From Streptomyces sp. CB02009 (GTDB lineage Bacteria > Actinomycetota > Actinomycetes > Streptomycetales > Streptomycetaceae), in NCBI RefSeq assembly GCF_001905825.1, contig NZ_LIVV01000005.1, forward strand, positions 62,001-126,000: a stretch of 64,000 nt of DNA, given 5' to 3'. A program made the position numbers and the translations under genes. Under the pieces are notes generated by a model that saw only the letters and a program-made list of their open reading frames with translations, made no database searches and was not told the origin of the DNA. Each line of letters opens with the position of its first letter. The first letter of the stretch is position 1. This document shows positions 7,387 through 15,683 of this stretch, piece after piece.

Positions 7387-9755
7387 CGCTCCCCACCTGG
7401 CCCCGCGACCTGGCGCTCGGCGCCCGGTTCGCGGTCACCGGAGGCCGCTCGGGCCTCCTCCGCACCCTGCTCACCGCGACCGGGGTCGGCTTCGGCGTGG
7501 CGCTGCTGCTCCTCGCCTCCTCCCTGCCGAACATGCTCTTCCAGCGGGAGGTCCGCGAGTCCGTCCGCGCCGTCGACGCCAGCGCACAGGTCACCGCGCC
7601 CCGGGCGGACTCCTTCCTCCACCTCGGCAGGACCACCGTCTACCGGGACGACGTCATCAGCGGCCTGCTGCTCACGCCCGAGGGCGACAGCCCGGCGGTC
7701 CCCCCGGGCGCGGCGGCGTTCCCCGAGCGCGGCGAGATGCTGGTCTCCCCCGCGCTCCGGGACCTGCTCGACTCCCCCGACGGCGCCCTCCTCAAGGAGC
7801 GCCTCCCCTACAAGGTCGGCGGGACGATCGGGCCGGACGGCCTCATCGGCCCCGCGGACCTGCGGTACGTCGCCCACGTCGGCTTCCTCACCACCGACAA
7901 CTTCGACGGGCGCGGGGTGCGCTACGGCTGGTCGGTGCCCGAGGAACCGATGAACGCGTTCCTGATCCTCCTCGTCGTCGTCGCCTGCGTCGTCCTGCTG
8001 CTGCCCGTGCTCGTCTTCATCGCCACCGCCGTCCGCTTCGGCGGCGAACAGCGCGACCGACGGCTCGCGGCGCTCCGCCTCGTCGGCGCCGACACCGCCA
8101 TGACCCGGCGGATCGCGGCCGGCGAGTCCCTCGCGGGCGCGCTGCTCGGCCTCGTCGTGGGCCTCGGACTCTTCGCGGCGGCCCGGCAGTTCGCCGGGGC
8201 GTTCACCATCTGGGACGTCAACGCGTATCCGTCCGACGTCGTGCCGATGCCCGCGCTCGCCGTGCTCACCCTCGCCACCGTCCCGGTCTCCTCGGTCGTC
8301 GTCACCCTCTTCGCGCTGCGCGGCGTCGTGATCGAGCCGCTCGGGGTCGTCCGGACCACCACCCCCCGCCGCCGGCGGCTGTGGTGGCGCCTGCTGCTCC
8401 TCGCGGCCGGGGTCGCCCTGCTCGTCCCGCTCATGGGCGAGGTCCGGGTGACCGAGACCAGCCTCGACACCGTGGGCGTGGCGACCGGCACCACCCTCGC
8501 CCTGATCGGCCTGACCACCCTGCTGCCGTGGCTGGTCGAGGCCGGGGTGAAGCGGCTGCACGCGGGGCCGGTGGCCTGGCAGCTCGCCGTCCGCCGGCTC
8601 CAGCTGAGCAGCGGCACGGCGGCCCGCGCGGTCAGCGGCATCGTCGTCGCCGCGACGGGCGCGATCGCGCTCCAGATGCTCTTCCAGGCGATGGAGAACG
8701 ACTTCACCGAGGTCACAGGACAGGACGTGTCCCGCGCCCAGATCGCCGTCGGCGTCGACGCCGGGACCGCCGACAAGGCCCGCGCGATGATCGACCGCTT
8801 CGAGCGGACCGAGGGCGTCACCGGCGTCACCGGCATCGTCGAATCCCACGTGTGGCGTCCGGGCCCCCTGAAGGGCGGCGAGGAGTTCGCCCCGATGGCC
8901 TCGCTCAGGGTCGGCGACTGCGCCTCCCTCGCCGAGTTCGCCACGCTGCCCTCCTGCGCGGACGGCGACGTGTTCGTCTTCCTCGCGCACGGCGCCCAGG
9001 GCAACCCGGACGACTCCTTCGTCACCCGGGCGGCGCGGCCCGGCGCCACGGTCGCCCTGCGCGACCCGCATCCGCACCCGAGCGAGCCGAAGCGCGCCGA
9101 GGGCGGCCCGCTGCCGCAGTGGCGCATTCCCGCCGGCGCCCGGGTCGTGGACTCCCGCCCGGACCCGACGGGCATGTACCAGTACGGCGTTCTCGCCACC
9201 CCGTCGGCGATCGACGCCGCCCTGCTCGACGACCCCGACGCGCAGGCCATGGTCAGGCTCGACCCCGCCGTGCCGGACGCCGCCGACCTCGTACGGAACA
9301 CGGCGGAGGCCATCTCCCCGACGTCCTGGGTCCGCACCCTCGCGGACACCCAGCGGGACGCCGCGTTCAGCAGCGTCCGCACCGGCATCCTCGTCGGCTC
9401 CACGCTGACGATGCTGCTGGTGGCGGCCTCGCTGCTGGTCGCGACCCTGGAGCAGCTCAGGGACCGCAAGCGGCTGCTCTCCTCGCTGGTCGCCTTCGGC
9501 ACCCGGCGCTCCACCCTGAGCTGGTCGGTGCTGTGGCAGACGGCGGTGCCGATCGTCCTCGGCCTGGTCCTCGCCGTCGCGGGCGGGACCGGCCTCGGAG
9601 TGGTCCTGCTGAAGATGGGCGGACAGCAGGTGCAGGACTGGTGGGTCTTCCTGCCCGTCGTCGGCATCGGTCTCGGCCTCATCGCGACCGTGACGCTGCT
9701 GAGCATGCCGGTCCTCTGGCGCCTGATGCGCGCGGACGGGCTGCGCACGGAGTAA
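7383..9755 (+). CDS. ABC transporter permease, FtsX-like
   Basis: A 790-residue integral membrane protein. A first transmembrane helix lies at about 22-45, followed by a large extracytoplasmic region. A cluster of helices at about 195-380 has the FtsX-type FGGEQRDRRLAALRLVGAD motif. A second extracytoplasmic domain (about 450-660) precedes three closing helices, with a second FtsX motif around RDRKRLLSSLVAFGTRRS. This duplicated layout is the usual large actinobacterial FtsX permease that works as a mechanotransmission pump with a LolD-like ATPase. ATG 7383 overlaps the stop of the ATPase gene. Motifs in the second extracytoplasmic domain, which contains two cysteines, do not identify a substrate. 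Confidence 0.9.
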   Translation: MTLPTWPRDLALGARFAVTGGRSGLLRTLLTATGVGFGVALLLLASSLPNMLFQREVRESVRAVDASAQVTAPRADSFLHLGRTTVYRDDVISGLLLTPEGDSPAVPPGAAAFPERGEMLVSPALRDLLDSPDGALLKERLPYKVGGTIGPDGLIGPADLRYVAHVGFLTTDNFDGRGVRYGWSVPEEPMNAFLILLVVVACVVLLLPVLVFIATAVRFGGEQRDRRLAALRLVGADTAMTRRIAAGESLAGALLGLVVGLGLFAAARQFAGAFTIWDVNAYPSDVVPMPALAVLTLATVPVSSVVVTLFALRGVVIEPLGVVRTTTPRRRRLWWRLLLLAAGVALLVPLMGEVRVTETSLDTVGVATGTTLALIGLTTLLPWLVEAGVKRLHAGPVAWQLAVRRLQLSSGTAARAVSGIVVAATGAIALQMLFQAMENDFTEVTGQDVSRAQIAVGVDAGTADKARAMIDRFERTEGVTGVTGIVESHVWRPGPLKGGEEFAPMASLRVGDCASLAEFATLPSCADGDVFVFLAHGAQGNPDDSFVTRAARPGATVALRDPHPHPSEPKRAEGGPLPQWRIPAGARVVDSRPDPTGMYQYGVLATPSAIDAALLDDPDAQAMVRLDPAVPDAADLVRNTAEAISPTSWVRTLADTQRDAAFSSVRTGILVGSTLTMLLVAASLLVATLEQLRDRKRLLSSLVAFGTRRSTLSWSVLWQTAVPIVLGLVLAVAGGTGLGVVLLKMGGQQVQDWWVFLPVVGIGLGLIATVTLLSMPVLWRLMRADGLRTE

Positions 9756-9780
9756 CCCTCCGGGCGAATGTACGAGGAGG

Positions 9781-9823
9781 GGCGGCGGTTCCTGATACCG
9801 GGGGGGTCTCAGGAACCGCCGCC
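9781..9823. terminator. Hairpin terminator after the padR-ABC operon
   Basis: A perfect 15-bp stem (GGCGGCGGTTCCTGA at 9781-9795 with its complement at 9809-9823). The pairing can be extended inside by three more base pairs after one mismatch. It lies 25 bp after the permease stop. The GGGGGGG loop is unusual. Confidence 0.8.
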
Positions 9824-9829
9824 CGCTGC

Positions 9830-9990
9830 CCGTACCGGCGGAGCTCGGGGAACCACCGCCCGTACGGGCGGGGCTCAGGGGCCCCGCCGAGCACCCGTAC
9901 GGCGGAGCTCGGGAACCACCGATCGCCGCCCGTACCGGCAGGGCTCAGGGCCCCGGCGGGCCCGTACCGGCGGAGCTCAGGGGCCCTCGT
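9830..9990. repeat. Five degenerate CCGTAC-headed repeats reaching into the oxyR stop codon
   Basis: Copies of CCGTAC(C/G)GGCGGAGCTC followed by (A/G)GGG begin at 9830, 9860, 9895, 9930 and 9962, so the period is 30-35 bp. The last copy contains the oxyR stop codon (TGA complement at 9977-9979), and a weaker CGCACCGG echo follows at about 9999. The units contain GAGCTC and partial hairpins. The spacers between them are themselves related, so this is not a CRISPR array. It looks like a locally expanded minisatellite between convergent transcription units. Confidence 0.75.
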
Positions 9991-10930
9991 CGAGCACCCG
10001 CACCGGAAGGCCCCGCATCGCGCCGCGCAACTCCGCCGCCAGTTCCACGAATTCGGCGTGCCGGGCCGCGCCCGTCCGCATCGCGAGGGCGATCCGCCGG
10101 GCCGGGGCGGGTTCGGTGAACAGCCCGGTCCACAGGGCGCTGTTCCGGGCGGTCTCGACCGTGACGGCGGTGCGCGGCAGCAGCGTCACCCCGAGACCGC
10201 CGGCCACCAGCTGCACCAGGGTGGAGAGCCCCGCCGCGGTGGTGGTGACCTCGGCGCCGTCCGTGCGCCCGGCCTCGCGGCAGATGTCGAGCGCCTGGTC
10301 GCGCAGGCAGTGCCCCTCGTCGAGGAGCAGCAGCCGCAGCTCCCTGAGTTCCTCGCGCGGGATGTCGTCCCGGCCGGCCAGCGGATGCCCCTGCGGCGTG
10401 ACCAGGACGAAGTCCTCGTCGAAGAGGGGGAGTTCGGTGACCCCTGGCACTCCGAGCGGCACGGCGAGCAGCAGCAGGTCGAGCCGCCCGGCGGCGAGCC
10501 CCTCCAGGAGGGAGGAGGTCTGCTCCTCGTGGACCTGGAGGTCGAGGTCCGGGTAGCGCCGGTGGACGAGCCGCAGCACCGTCGGCAGGAGGTACGGGGC
10601 GACCGTCGGGATCACCCCGAGCCGCAGCACCCCGGTGAACGGGGCCTGGGCCGCCTCCGCCTCCTCCATCAGCTCCGCCACCGTGTCGAGGACCGCCCGG
10701 GCGCGGACCGCGAGCCGCTCCCCCGCGGGCGAGAGCAGCACCTTCCTCGTCGTACGCTCGAGGAGCTGGACACCGAGTGCCTCTTCGAGTGCCGAAACCG
10801 CGCCCGAGAGCGCGGGCTGGCTCATGCCGATGGCGGCCGCCGCATCGCGGAAGTGCAGATGCTCCGCCACCGCCGCGAAGGCTCTGAGCTGGGACAGGCT
10901 GGGTTGTTTCACACGTCGCGCCGGGATCAC
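9977..10930 (-). CDS. oxyR: OxyR, LysR-family peroxide-sensing regulator
   Basis: A 317-residue LysR regulator: an N-terminal winged HTH (FRDAAAAIGMSQPALSGAVS, about 27-46) and a C-terminal effector domain. The redox pair of OxyR is conserved in GHCLRDQALDIC, which aligns with Cys199 and Cys208 of the E. coli protein and forms a disulfide in response to H2O2. It is divergent from ahpC-ahpD, the classical Streptomyces arrangement in which oxidised OxyR activates ahpCD and its own gene. I chose GTG 10930 because GAAGGTGG stands 6 nt before it; GTG 10912 lacks a ribosome site. The 3' end lies inside a repeat tract. Confidence 0.93.
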   Translation of the reverse strand: MIPARRVKQPSLSQLRAFAAVAEHLHFRDAAAAIGMSQPALSGAVSALEEALGVQLLERTTRKVLLSPAGERLAVRARAVLDTVAELMEEAEAAQAPFTGVLRLGVIPTVAPYLLPTVLRLVHRRYPDLDLQVHEEQTSSLLEGLAAGRLDLLLLAVPLGVPGVTELPLFDEDFVLVTPQGHPLAGRDDIPREELRELRLLLLDEGHCLRDQALDICREAGRTDGAEVTTTAAGLSTLVQLVAGGLGVTLLPRTAVTVETARNSALWTGLFTEPAPARRIALAMRTGAARHAEFVELAAELRGAMRGLPVRVLDEGP

Positions 10931-11062
10931 TGATAACCACCTTCGATCAACACGACCCACTCTAGCTATTTCACTGATCAATGCACTCCGTGCCATGCTG
11001 TGAGCCGTCCAACCCCCACGGAAGACCCCAAAAGGGACCCTTCCTGTTTGCAAGGAGAGCGC
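10931..11062. promoter_or_regulatory. Divergent oxyR/ahpC control region
   Basis: A 132-bp region that must hold both promoters and the OxyR site. TGAT-N11-ATCA at 10931-10949 is a dyad with LysR-type T-N11-A spacing. A second ATCA/TGAT pairing is formed by GATCA at 10945 and TGATC at 10975, bracketing CTAGCTATTT. The AAGGAG at 11052-11057 is the ahpC ribosome site. Exact OxyR half-sites cannot be assigned by eye. Confidence 0.5.
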
Positions 11063-11617
11063 GTGCTCACTGTCGGTGACAAGTTCCCCACCTACGACCT
11101 GACCGCCTGCGTGTCGCTGGAGAGCGGCAAGGAGTTCGAGCAGATCGACCACAAGGCCTACGAGGGCAAGTGGCGCGTGGTGTTCTTCTGGCCGAAGGAC
11201 TTCACCTTCGTCTGCCCCACCGAGATCGCCGCCTTCGGCAAGCTGAACGACGAGTTCGCGGACCGCGACGCCCAGATCCTCGGCGTCTCCGGCGACTCCG
11301 AGTTCGTGCACCACGCCTGGCGCAAGGACCACGCCGACCTGCGTGACCTGCCCTTCCCGATGCTGGCCGACTCCAAGCACGAGCTCATGAGCGACTGCGG
11401 CGTGCGCGGCGCGGACGGCTTCGCCCAGCGTGCCGTCTTCATCGTGGACCCGAACAACGAGATCCAGTTCACCATGGTGACCGCCGGCTCCGTCGGCCGT
11501 AACCCCAAGGAGGTCCTGCGGGTCCTCGACGCCCTGCAGACCGACGAGCTGTGCCCCTGCAACTGGAACAAGGGCGAGGGCACCCTCGACGCCGCCGCGC
11601 TCCTGTCGGGCGAGTGA
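11063..11617 (+). CDS. ahpC: AhpC, alkyl hydroperoxide reductase / 2-Cys peroxiredoxin
   Basis: A 184-residue thioredoxin-fold peroxidase. The peroxidatic cysteine lies in FTFVCPTEIAAF (about residue 50) and the resolving cysteine in DELCPCNW near the C-terminus; the catalytic Thr/Arg environment is present. It reduces H2O2, organic peroxides and probably peroxynitrite in the cytoplasm. In actinobacteria its reductant is AhpD rather than AhpF, and ahpD follows directly. The frame is open further upstream to 11000, but GTG 11063 is preceded by AAGGAG at the right distance and gives the family N-terminus. Expression should be OxyR-dependent, from the divergent region shared with oxyR. Confidence 0.96.
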   Translation: MLTVGDKFPTYDLTACVSLESGKEFEQIDHKAYEGKWRVVFFWPKDFTFVCPTEIAAFGKLNDEFADRDAQILGVSGDSEFVHHAWRKDHADLRDLPFPMLADSKHELMSDCGVRGADGFAQRAVFIVDPNNEIQFTMVTAGSVGRNPKEVLRVLDALQTDELCPCNWNKGEGTLDAAALLSGE

Positions 11618-11623
11618 TCTGAC

Positions 11624-12163
11624 ATGGCTCTCGACGAACTGAAGTCCGCCATACCGGACTTCGCCAAGGACCTGAAGCTGAACCTCGGTTCGGTCATCGG
11701 CAACAGCGAGCTGCCCCAGCAGCAGCTCTGGGGCACCGTCCTCGCCTGCGCGATCGCCTCGCGCTCGCCGAAGGTCCTCAAGGAGCTGGAGCCCGAGGCC
11801 CAGGCCAACCTGAAGCCCGAGGCGTACCAGGCGGCCAAGTCCGCCGCCGCGATCATGGCGATGAACAACGTCTTCTACCGGACCCGGCACCTGCTGTCGG
11901 ACCCCGAGTACGGGACGATGCGCGCCGGTCTGCGGATGAACGTCATCGGCAACCCGGGCGTCGAGAAGGTCGACTTCGAGCTGTGGTCGCTGGCGGTGTC
12001 CGCGATCAACGGCTGCGGCCAGTGCCTCGACTCGCACGAGCAGGTCCTGCGCCAGGCCGGTGTCGACCGCGCCACGATCCAGGAGGCCGTCAAGATCGCC
12101 GCGGTGATCCAGGCGGTCGGCGCCACCCTCGACGCGGAAGCGGTCCTCGCCTCCGCCGAGTAG
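11624..12163 (+). CDS. ahpD: AhpD, alkylhydroperoxidase and reductant of AhpC
   Basis: A 179-residue all-helical protein of the carboxymuconolactone decarboxylase fold. The active site CGQCLDSHE (about 131-139) contains the CxxC pair and the conserved histidine and glutamate. In mycobacteria AhpD links AhpC to lipoylated SucB and Lpd, transferring electrons from the 2-oxoglutarate dehydrogenase machinery; the same chain is expected here. It follows ahpC by six bases in the same operon and is closed by a strong hairpin. Confidence 0.96.
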   Translation: MALDELKSAIPDFAKDLKLNLGSVIGNSELPQQQLWGTVLACAIASRSPKVLKELEPEAQANLKPEAYQAAKSAAAIMAMNNVFYRTRHLLSDPEYGTMRAGLRMNVIGNPGVEKVDFELWSLAVSAINGCGQCLDSHEQVLRQAGVDRATIQEAVKIAAVIQAVGATLDAEAVLASAE

Positions 12164-12179
12164 GGCGCCACAGCACGAG

Positions 12180-12212
12180 AAGGGCCCCGGGGCTTCGCGC
12201 CCCGGGGCCCTT
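12180..12212. terminator. Hairpin terminator after ahpCD
   Basis: A perfect 14-bp stem (12180-12193 with 12199-12212) closed by a 5-nt loop TTCGC and followed by TTT. It separates ahpD from the convergent gene on the other strand. Confidence 0.9.
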
Positions 12213-12224
12213 TCGTCACGTCCG

Positions 12225-12291
12225 GCGGGTCACACCCGGGGCGGTCACTCCGTGGGCGCGGTCATTCCCCGGGCGCGGTCACTTCTTGAGC
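12225..12291. repeat. 17-bp tandem repeat spanning a stop codon
   Basis: Units beginning GCGGTCA(C/T)T stand at 12241, 12258 and 12275 with an exact 17-bp period. A related GCGGGTCACACCCGGG precedes them at 12225 and GCGGCCATGAGGG follows at 12292. The unit at 12275 contains the stop codon of the minus-strand gene (TGA at 12279-12281). The downstream copies therefore each carry another in-frame-looking TGA, as if the 3' end of the gene had been duplicated in steps. Confidence 0.75.
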
Positions 12292-12965
12292 GCGGCCATG
12301 AGGGCGAGCGCGTCCTGGGACATCGGGACGTCGATCCCGGAGAGGTCCGGCTGCTCGACGGCGTCGTCGATCGGGTTGCCCGACTCGTCGTAGGGAACCT
12401 GCCAGTACAGCGTGAGCTGGATCTCGGCCTGGCCGTCCAGGATCCGGAGCGTCCCGCCCTGCCCGCTCGCGTCGTCGAACCAGGCCTGCTCGCCGATCCC
12501 GTCGATCCGCCGCAGGATGCCGTCCTGGCGGGCCCTGGCCTCGAACTCGTGAGCGGGGTCGATCACCTTGTGGAGCGTGTAGCTCACCTCGACGGTCTGG
12601 CTCGCCTCCTCCGGGCCGAAGCCGGCCGAGCAGGAGGCCTCGCTGATCGCCGGCTCGTCCATCACGGGGCCGTTCCCGTCCACGTTCCGCTTGCCCAGGA
12701 TCCCGCCCAGCGCCTTGAGCTTCGCGAGCTCGCAGAGTTCCTCCTCCTTGAGCGCGGGCGCGTACCCGCCCAGGTCCGGCCCCGGCTCCTCGCCCCGCTG
12801 GACCGCGTAGAGCGCCCCGCCCCACACCGCCGACGCCACCACCGCGCCGCCGAGCGCCCACAGCCAGGGGCGGCGGGGCCCGGGCGGGCGCGGGGCCCGC
12901 TCCTCCGTCAGTACCTCGGTTCTCTCGTACGAGGTGTCCCCGTCGAGCTCCGGTTCCGATATCAC
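12279..12965 (-). CDS. Membrane-anchored protein of unknown function
   Basis: A 228-residue protein with a cytoplasmic acidic/Arg-rich tail (about 1-35), one transmembrane helix (about 36-57, LWALGGAVVASAVWGGALYAV) and an extracytoplasmic domain. That domain contains two cysteines (ELCELAK and EASCSAGF) likely to form a disulfide. I recognise no family; the size resembles secreted ligand-binding or anti-sigma-like domains, but nothing proves this. GTG 12965 overlaps the stop of the AI-2E transporter gene (GTGA), so the two are cotranscribed. The long open frame upstream of this start is an out-of-frame shadow of the transporter. Confidence 0.7.
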   Translation of the reverse strand: MISEPELDGDTSYERTEVLTEERAPRPPGPRRPWLWALGGAVVASAVWGGALYAVQRGEEPGPDLGGYAPALKEEELCELAKLKALGGILGKRNVDGNGPVMDEPAISEASCSAGFGPEEASQTVEVSYTLHKVIDPAHEFEARARQDGILRRIDGIGEQAWFDDASGQGGTLRILDGQAEIQLTLYWQVPYDESGNPIDDAVEQPDLSGIDVPMSQDALALMAALKK

Positions 12966-14455
12966 GGGGTCTCCCCCTTGCCCGCGAGCGTGCCGGGGGC
13001 CGGGATCGGCGCGACCTCGTGGGCGGTCGCCCCGTGAGGTTCCGGCGCGCTGCGCAGGGCCTGCTCCATGCTGTACGCGCGGAGGTATCCGACCACCGTG
13101 TTGACGACGGCGACCAGGGGCACCGCGACCACGGCGCCGCCGATGCCGGCGGTCAGGCCGCCGGCCGCGACCGCGAGGACGACGGCCAGCGGGTGCACCC
13201 GCACCGCGCGTCCGAGGATGAAGGGCTGCAGCACATGGCCCTCGATCTGCTGCACGGCGAGGACGACGACCAGCACCATGAGCGCGGTGAACGGCCCGTT
13301 CGTGACGAGGGCGACCACCACCGCGAGGGCGCCGGAGACGACCGCGCCGACGAGCGGGATGAAGGCGAAGAGGAAGATGAAGACGGCGAGCGGTACGGCC
13401 ATCGGCACGTCGAGGAACCAGAGTCCGAGGCCGATGAAGACCGCGTCGATGAGGGCGACGAGCACCGTGCCCCGTACGTAGGCGGTCAGGGTGCGCCAGG
13501 CCCGCGGGCCCGCGCCCGCGACGCCGGGCCGCGCCTGGGCGGGGACCAGCTTGAGCGTCCACTCCCAGACCTTCTTCCCGTCGTACAGCAGGAAGAGCGT
13601 CGAGAACATGGCGAGCAGGATGCCGGTCATCGTCTCGACGAAGACGGCGACGCCCTGCAGGCCGACGGAGGTGATCTGCTCGGCGTTGGCGCCGATGGTG
13701 TCGCTGAGGTTCTTCGCGATGTCGTTGATCTGGCGCTCGGTCACATGGAACGGGCTGTCCAGGGCCCAGCGCTTGAGCTCCTCGATGCCGTCCTTGACGC
13801 GGTCGGTCAGGTTGTCGATGTTGTCCATCACCTGCCAGACCACGAACCAGCCGACCAGGCCCATCACGACGAAGCCGGAGACGGCGGTGACGGCGGTGGC
13901 GAGCCCGCGCGGCAGGCCTTTGCGGCGCAGCATGGCCACGGTGGGCTGGAGCAGGGCGGTGATGAGGAGCGCGGCGACGAACGCGAGGACGACCAGCTGG
14001 ACGGAGCTGATCACCTTCATCAGCACCCAGACGGTGCCGGCGAAGACGAGCAGGCGCCAACTCGCCTCGGCGGCCACCCGCATGCCCCACGGGATCGCGG
14101 CGGCCGGGTCGGGCCGCGCGGCGACGGCCGGTGCGTACGAGGGGGGCGGGGGGACGGAGCGGCCGGGCTCGCCGACCGGGCCGGCGGCCGGCTCCGGGAG
14201 GGGCGCGGCGGTGTCCGGATCCACGTCGGGGCGCGCGGGCACGGCGACGGCGTCCTCCCCGGCCGCGGCTCCGCTTCCGGCGCCGGTCCCGCTCGCGGCG
14301 GGGGCCGCGTCGGACGGGCGCCGCTCCTGCGGGTCCTCGAACGGCGGGTCGAGCGGTTCGCCCCGCTCCGCCTCGGCACGGCGCTCGTCGAGGCGCTCAC
14401 CCATGCGGCTCAGGCTCTCGCCCAGCCGTCCCAGCCACCCTGGCACTCTCGACAT
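12962..14455 (-). CDS. AI-2E family transporter (PerM/DUF20)
   Basis: A 497-residue integral membrane protein. About 120 N-terminal residues are polar, rich in Pro, Glu and Ala and probably cytoplasmic. The rest has the PerM/TqsA topology: a pair of helices at about 125-185, a long amphipathic extracytoplasmic stretch (MDNIDNLTDRVKDGIEELK onward), then five or six closely spaced helices with WTLKLVPAQARPG and IEGHVLQPFILGRAVRVHP, the family's most conserved motif. Members export AI-2 or act as Na+/H+ antiporters; the substrate here is unknown. ATG 14455 (MSRVPGWLGR) is preceded by GAGGAAA; ATG 14467 is an alternative. Confidence 0.85.
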   Translation of the reverse strand: MSRVPGWLGRLGESLSRMGERLDERRAEAERGEPLDPPFEDPQERRPSDAAPAASGTGAGSGAAAGEDAVAVPARPDVDPDTAAPLPEPAAGPVGEPGRSVPPPPSYAPAVAARPDPAAAIPWGMRVAAEASWRLLVFAGTVWVLMKVISSVQLVVLAFVAALLITALLQPTVAMLRRKGLPRGLATAVTAVSGFVVMGLVGWFVVWQVMDNIDNLTDRVKDGIEELKRWALDSPFHVTERQINDIAKNLSDTIGANAEQITSVGLQGVAVFVETMTGILLAMFSTLFLLYDGKKVWEWTLKLVPAQARPGVAGAGPRAWRTLTAYVRGTVLVALIDAVFIGLGLWFLDVPMAVPLAVFIFLFAFIPLVGAVVSGALAVVVALVTNGPFTALMVLVVVLAVQQIEGHVLQPFILGRAVRVHPLAVVLAVAAGGLTAGIGGAVVAVPLVAVVNTVVGYLRAYSMEQALRSAPEPHGATAHEVAPIPAPGTLAGKGETP

Positions 14456-14542
14456 CGCTTTCCTCATCCCCCGCTCGTTCTTTCCCACCGTTCCCCCACC
14501 GTTGCCCCCGGAGACCGGGAGCATTCGAAACTACACGCAAGA

Positions 14543-14571
14543 AGCCCCTCACCGTAGGACGGTGAGGGGCT
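14543..14571. terminator. Hairpin terminator after the lytic transglycosylase gene
   Basis: A perfect 13-bp stem (14543-14555 with 14559-14571) and a 3-nt AGG loop, 22 bp beyond the stop of the minus-strand transglycosylase gene. Confidence 0.85.
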
Positions 14572-14593
14572 CCCCGAAGTTGAGCACGCCGTT

Positions 14594-15307
14594 CTAGTAC
14601 CAGCGGTGGGACTGCCAGAACGACCAGGCGCCGCACGGGCTGCCGTAGCGGTCGTTCATGTAGTTGAGGCCCCACTTGATCTGGGTGGCCGGGTTGGTCT
14701 GCCAGTCGGCGCCCGCGCTGGCCATCTTGTTGCCCGGGAGCGCCTGGACGAGACCGTAGGCGCCCGAACCCGGGTTGACGGCCTTGTAGTTCCAGGTGGA
14801 CTCGTGGTCCACGATGTTGCTGAAGCACTGGAACTGCGAAGCCGGGATCATCTGGCGGGCGATCGCCTTGACCTCGGAGACCGAGTACGAGCCCTGCGCG
14901 CTGAAGGACGAGGCGTCGCGGACCGCGGAACGGCTCGCGCGCTCCTCCTCCGCCTCCTTGCGCTCCTTCTCGGCCTTCTCCTCGGCGGCGGCCTTGTCGG
15001 CCGCCTCCTTCTTCGCCTCGGCGTCCTTGGCGGCGCGGAGACGAGCCGTCTCCTCCGCGGACTTCTTGGCGACGGAGTCGGCAGCGGCGGCCTGGACGTC
15101 GGCCTGCTCCGAGAGGGACGAGACCTGTACCTGGGCCTGCTCGCCCACGGGAATGTCCGCGAGCAGCGTGGTGTCGGCCGCGGTGGCCTCGAAGTTGTCG
15201 TCCGAGGGCTGAGCGGCGTTACCCGACGCAACGCCCATGACGGCGCCGACGGTGGTGACCGCAGTGGCCGAAGCCACCGCGAATCCCCGGACCGAGATCC
15301 GGCTCAC
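14594..15307 (-). CDS. Secreted lytic transglycosylase (SLT-type) with coiled-coil stalk
   Basis: A 237-residue exported protein: signal peptide at about 1-35 (ISVRGFAVASATAVTTVGAV, ending near GNAAQ), then a charged Ala/Lys/Glu coiled coil (about 75-135, EEKAEKERKEAEEERAS), then a C-terminal SLT-like domain (about 145-237). In that domain the catalytic glutamate is in IVDHESTWNYKAVNPGSGAY, followed by GLVQALPGNKM and the ending INDR-like WGLNYMNDRYGSPCGAW. It should cleave peptidoglycan glycan strands, as do the cell-wall lytic enzymes active in Streptomyces germination and growth. I chose GTG 15307, preceded by GGAAGGAAA, over the much longer open frame, because it gives a proper signal peptide. 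Confidence 0.88.
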   Translation of the reverse strand: MSRISVRGFAVASATAVTTVGAVMGVASGNAAQPSDDNFEATAADTTLLADIPVGEQAQVQVSSLSEQADVQAAAADSVAKKSAEETARLRAAKDAEAKKEAADKAAAEEKAEKERKEAEEERASRSAVRDASSFSAQGSYSVSEVKAIARQMIPASQFQCFSNIVDHESTWNYKAVNPGSGAYGLVQALPGNKMASAGADWQTNPATQIKWGLNYMNDRYGSPCGAWSFWQSHRWY

Positions 15308-15606
15308 ACGGTTTCCTTCCAGCACGCCCGCACAGGTGACCACGCGGGCGAAATCGTGCCCCTGGCGCTGGTCTCCGACGTACACGGTCACTGAAGACAC
15401 GGGCCCGTGGTGCTGTGGGCGGCATACGGCGAACGGCTGTGGAGTTATCTGGTGTTTGTGCGCCTGAAGGTGCACGGGTGCCGTATGCGGGGCCTGACGG
15501 AAGCAAGACTTTGCCGGACGGCGACACCGCAAGGCAATTCTGCGTTGCGTGTGAAAGCTCACACCTGGTCGGGGGCAGGTGTTTTCGAAGATAAGGCGGA
15601 CATGGG
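15308..15606. other. Leader and promoter region of the lytic transglycosylase gene
   Basis: No gene. GGAAGGAAA (15310-15320, minus strand) is the ribosome site. A perfect dyad GTGTGA-AAGC-TCACAC at 15549-15564 lies about 240 bp upstream of the start and could be an operator. I looked for a ydaO (c-di-AMP) riboswitch, known before some Streptomyces muralytic genes, and did not find its conserved segments. Confidence 0.5.
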
Positions 15607-15648
15607 GGCGCCGCCCGGCTAAGCTCCTGCGCTCTGCCGGGCGGCGCC
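15607..15648. terminator. Hairpin terminator after phoH
   Basis: A perfect 13-bp stem (GGCGCCGCCCGGC at 15607-15619 with 15636-15648) and a 16-nt loop, 35 bp beyond the phoH stop on the minus strand. Confidence 0.75.
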
Positions 15649-15683
15649 AACTTCCGTACGCCTACGTACGGGTACGAATCAGG

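Noticed and set aside
7323..9077. 584-codon minus-strand frame over the FtsX permease gene
   Set aside because: Shadow frame; the permease on the other strand is coupled to the ATPase gene and has correct topology.
9830..9990. CRISPR array
   Set aside because: Repeats are degenerate and the intervening sequences are similar to one another, with no unique spacers and no cas genes. The same holds for 41661-41820.
15308..15606. ydaO (c-di-AMP) riboswitch before the lytic transglycosylase gene
   Set aside because: The leader lacks the conserved paired segments and GGGGGAACC-like core known from rpfA leaders; only a simple dyad is seen.
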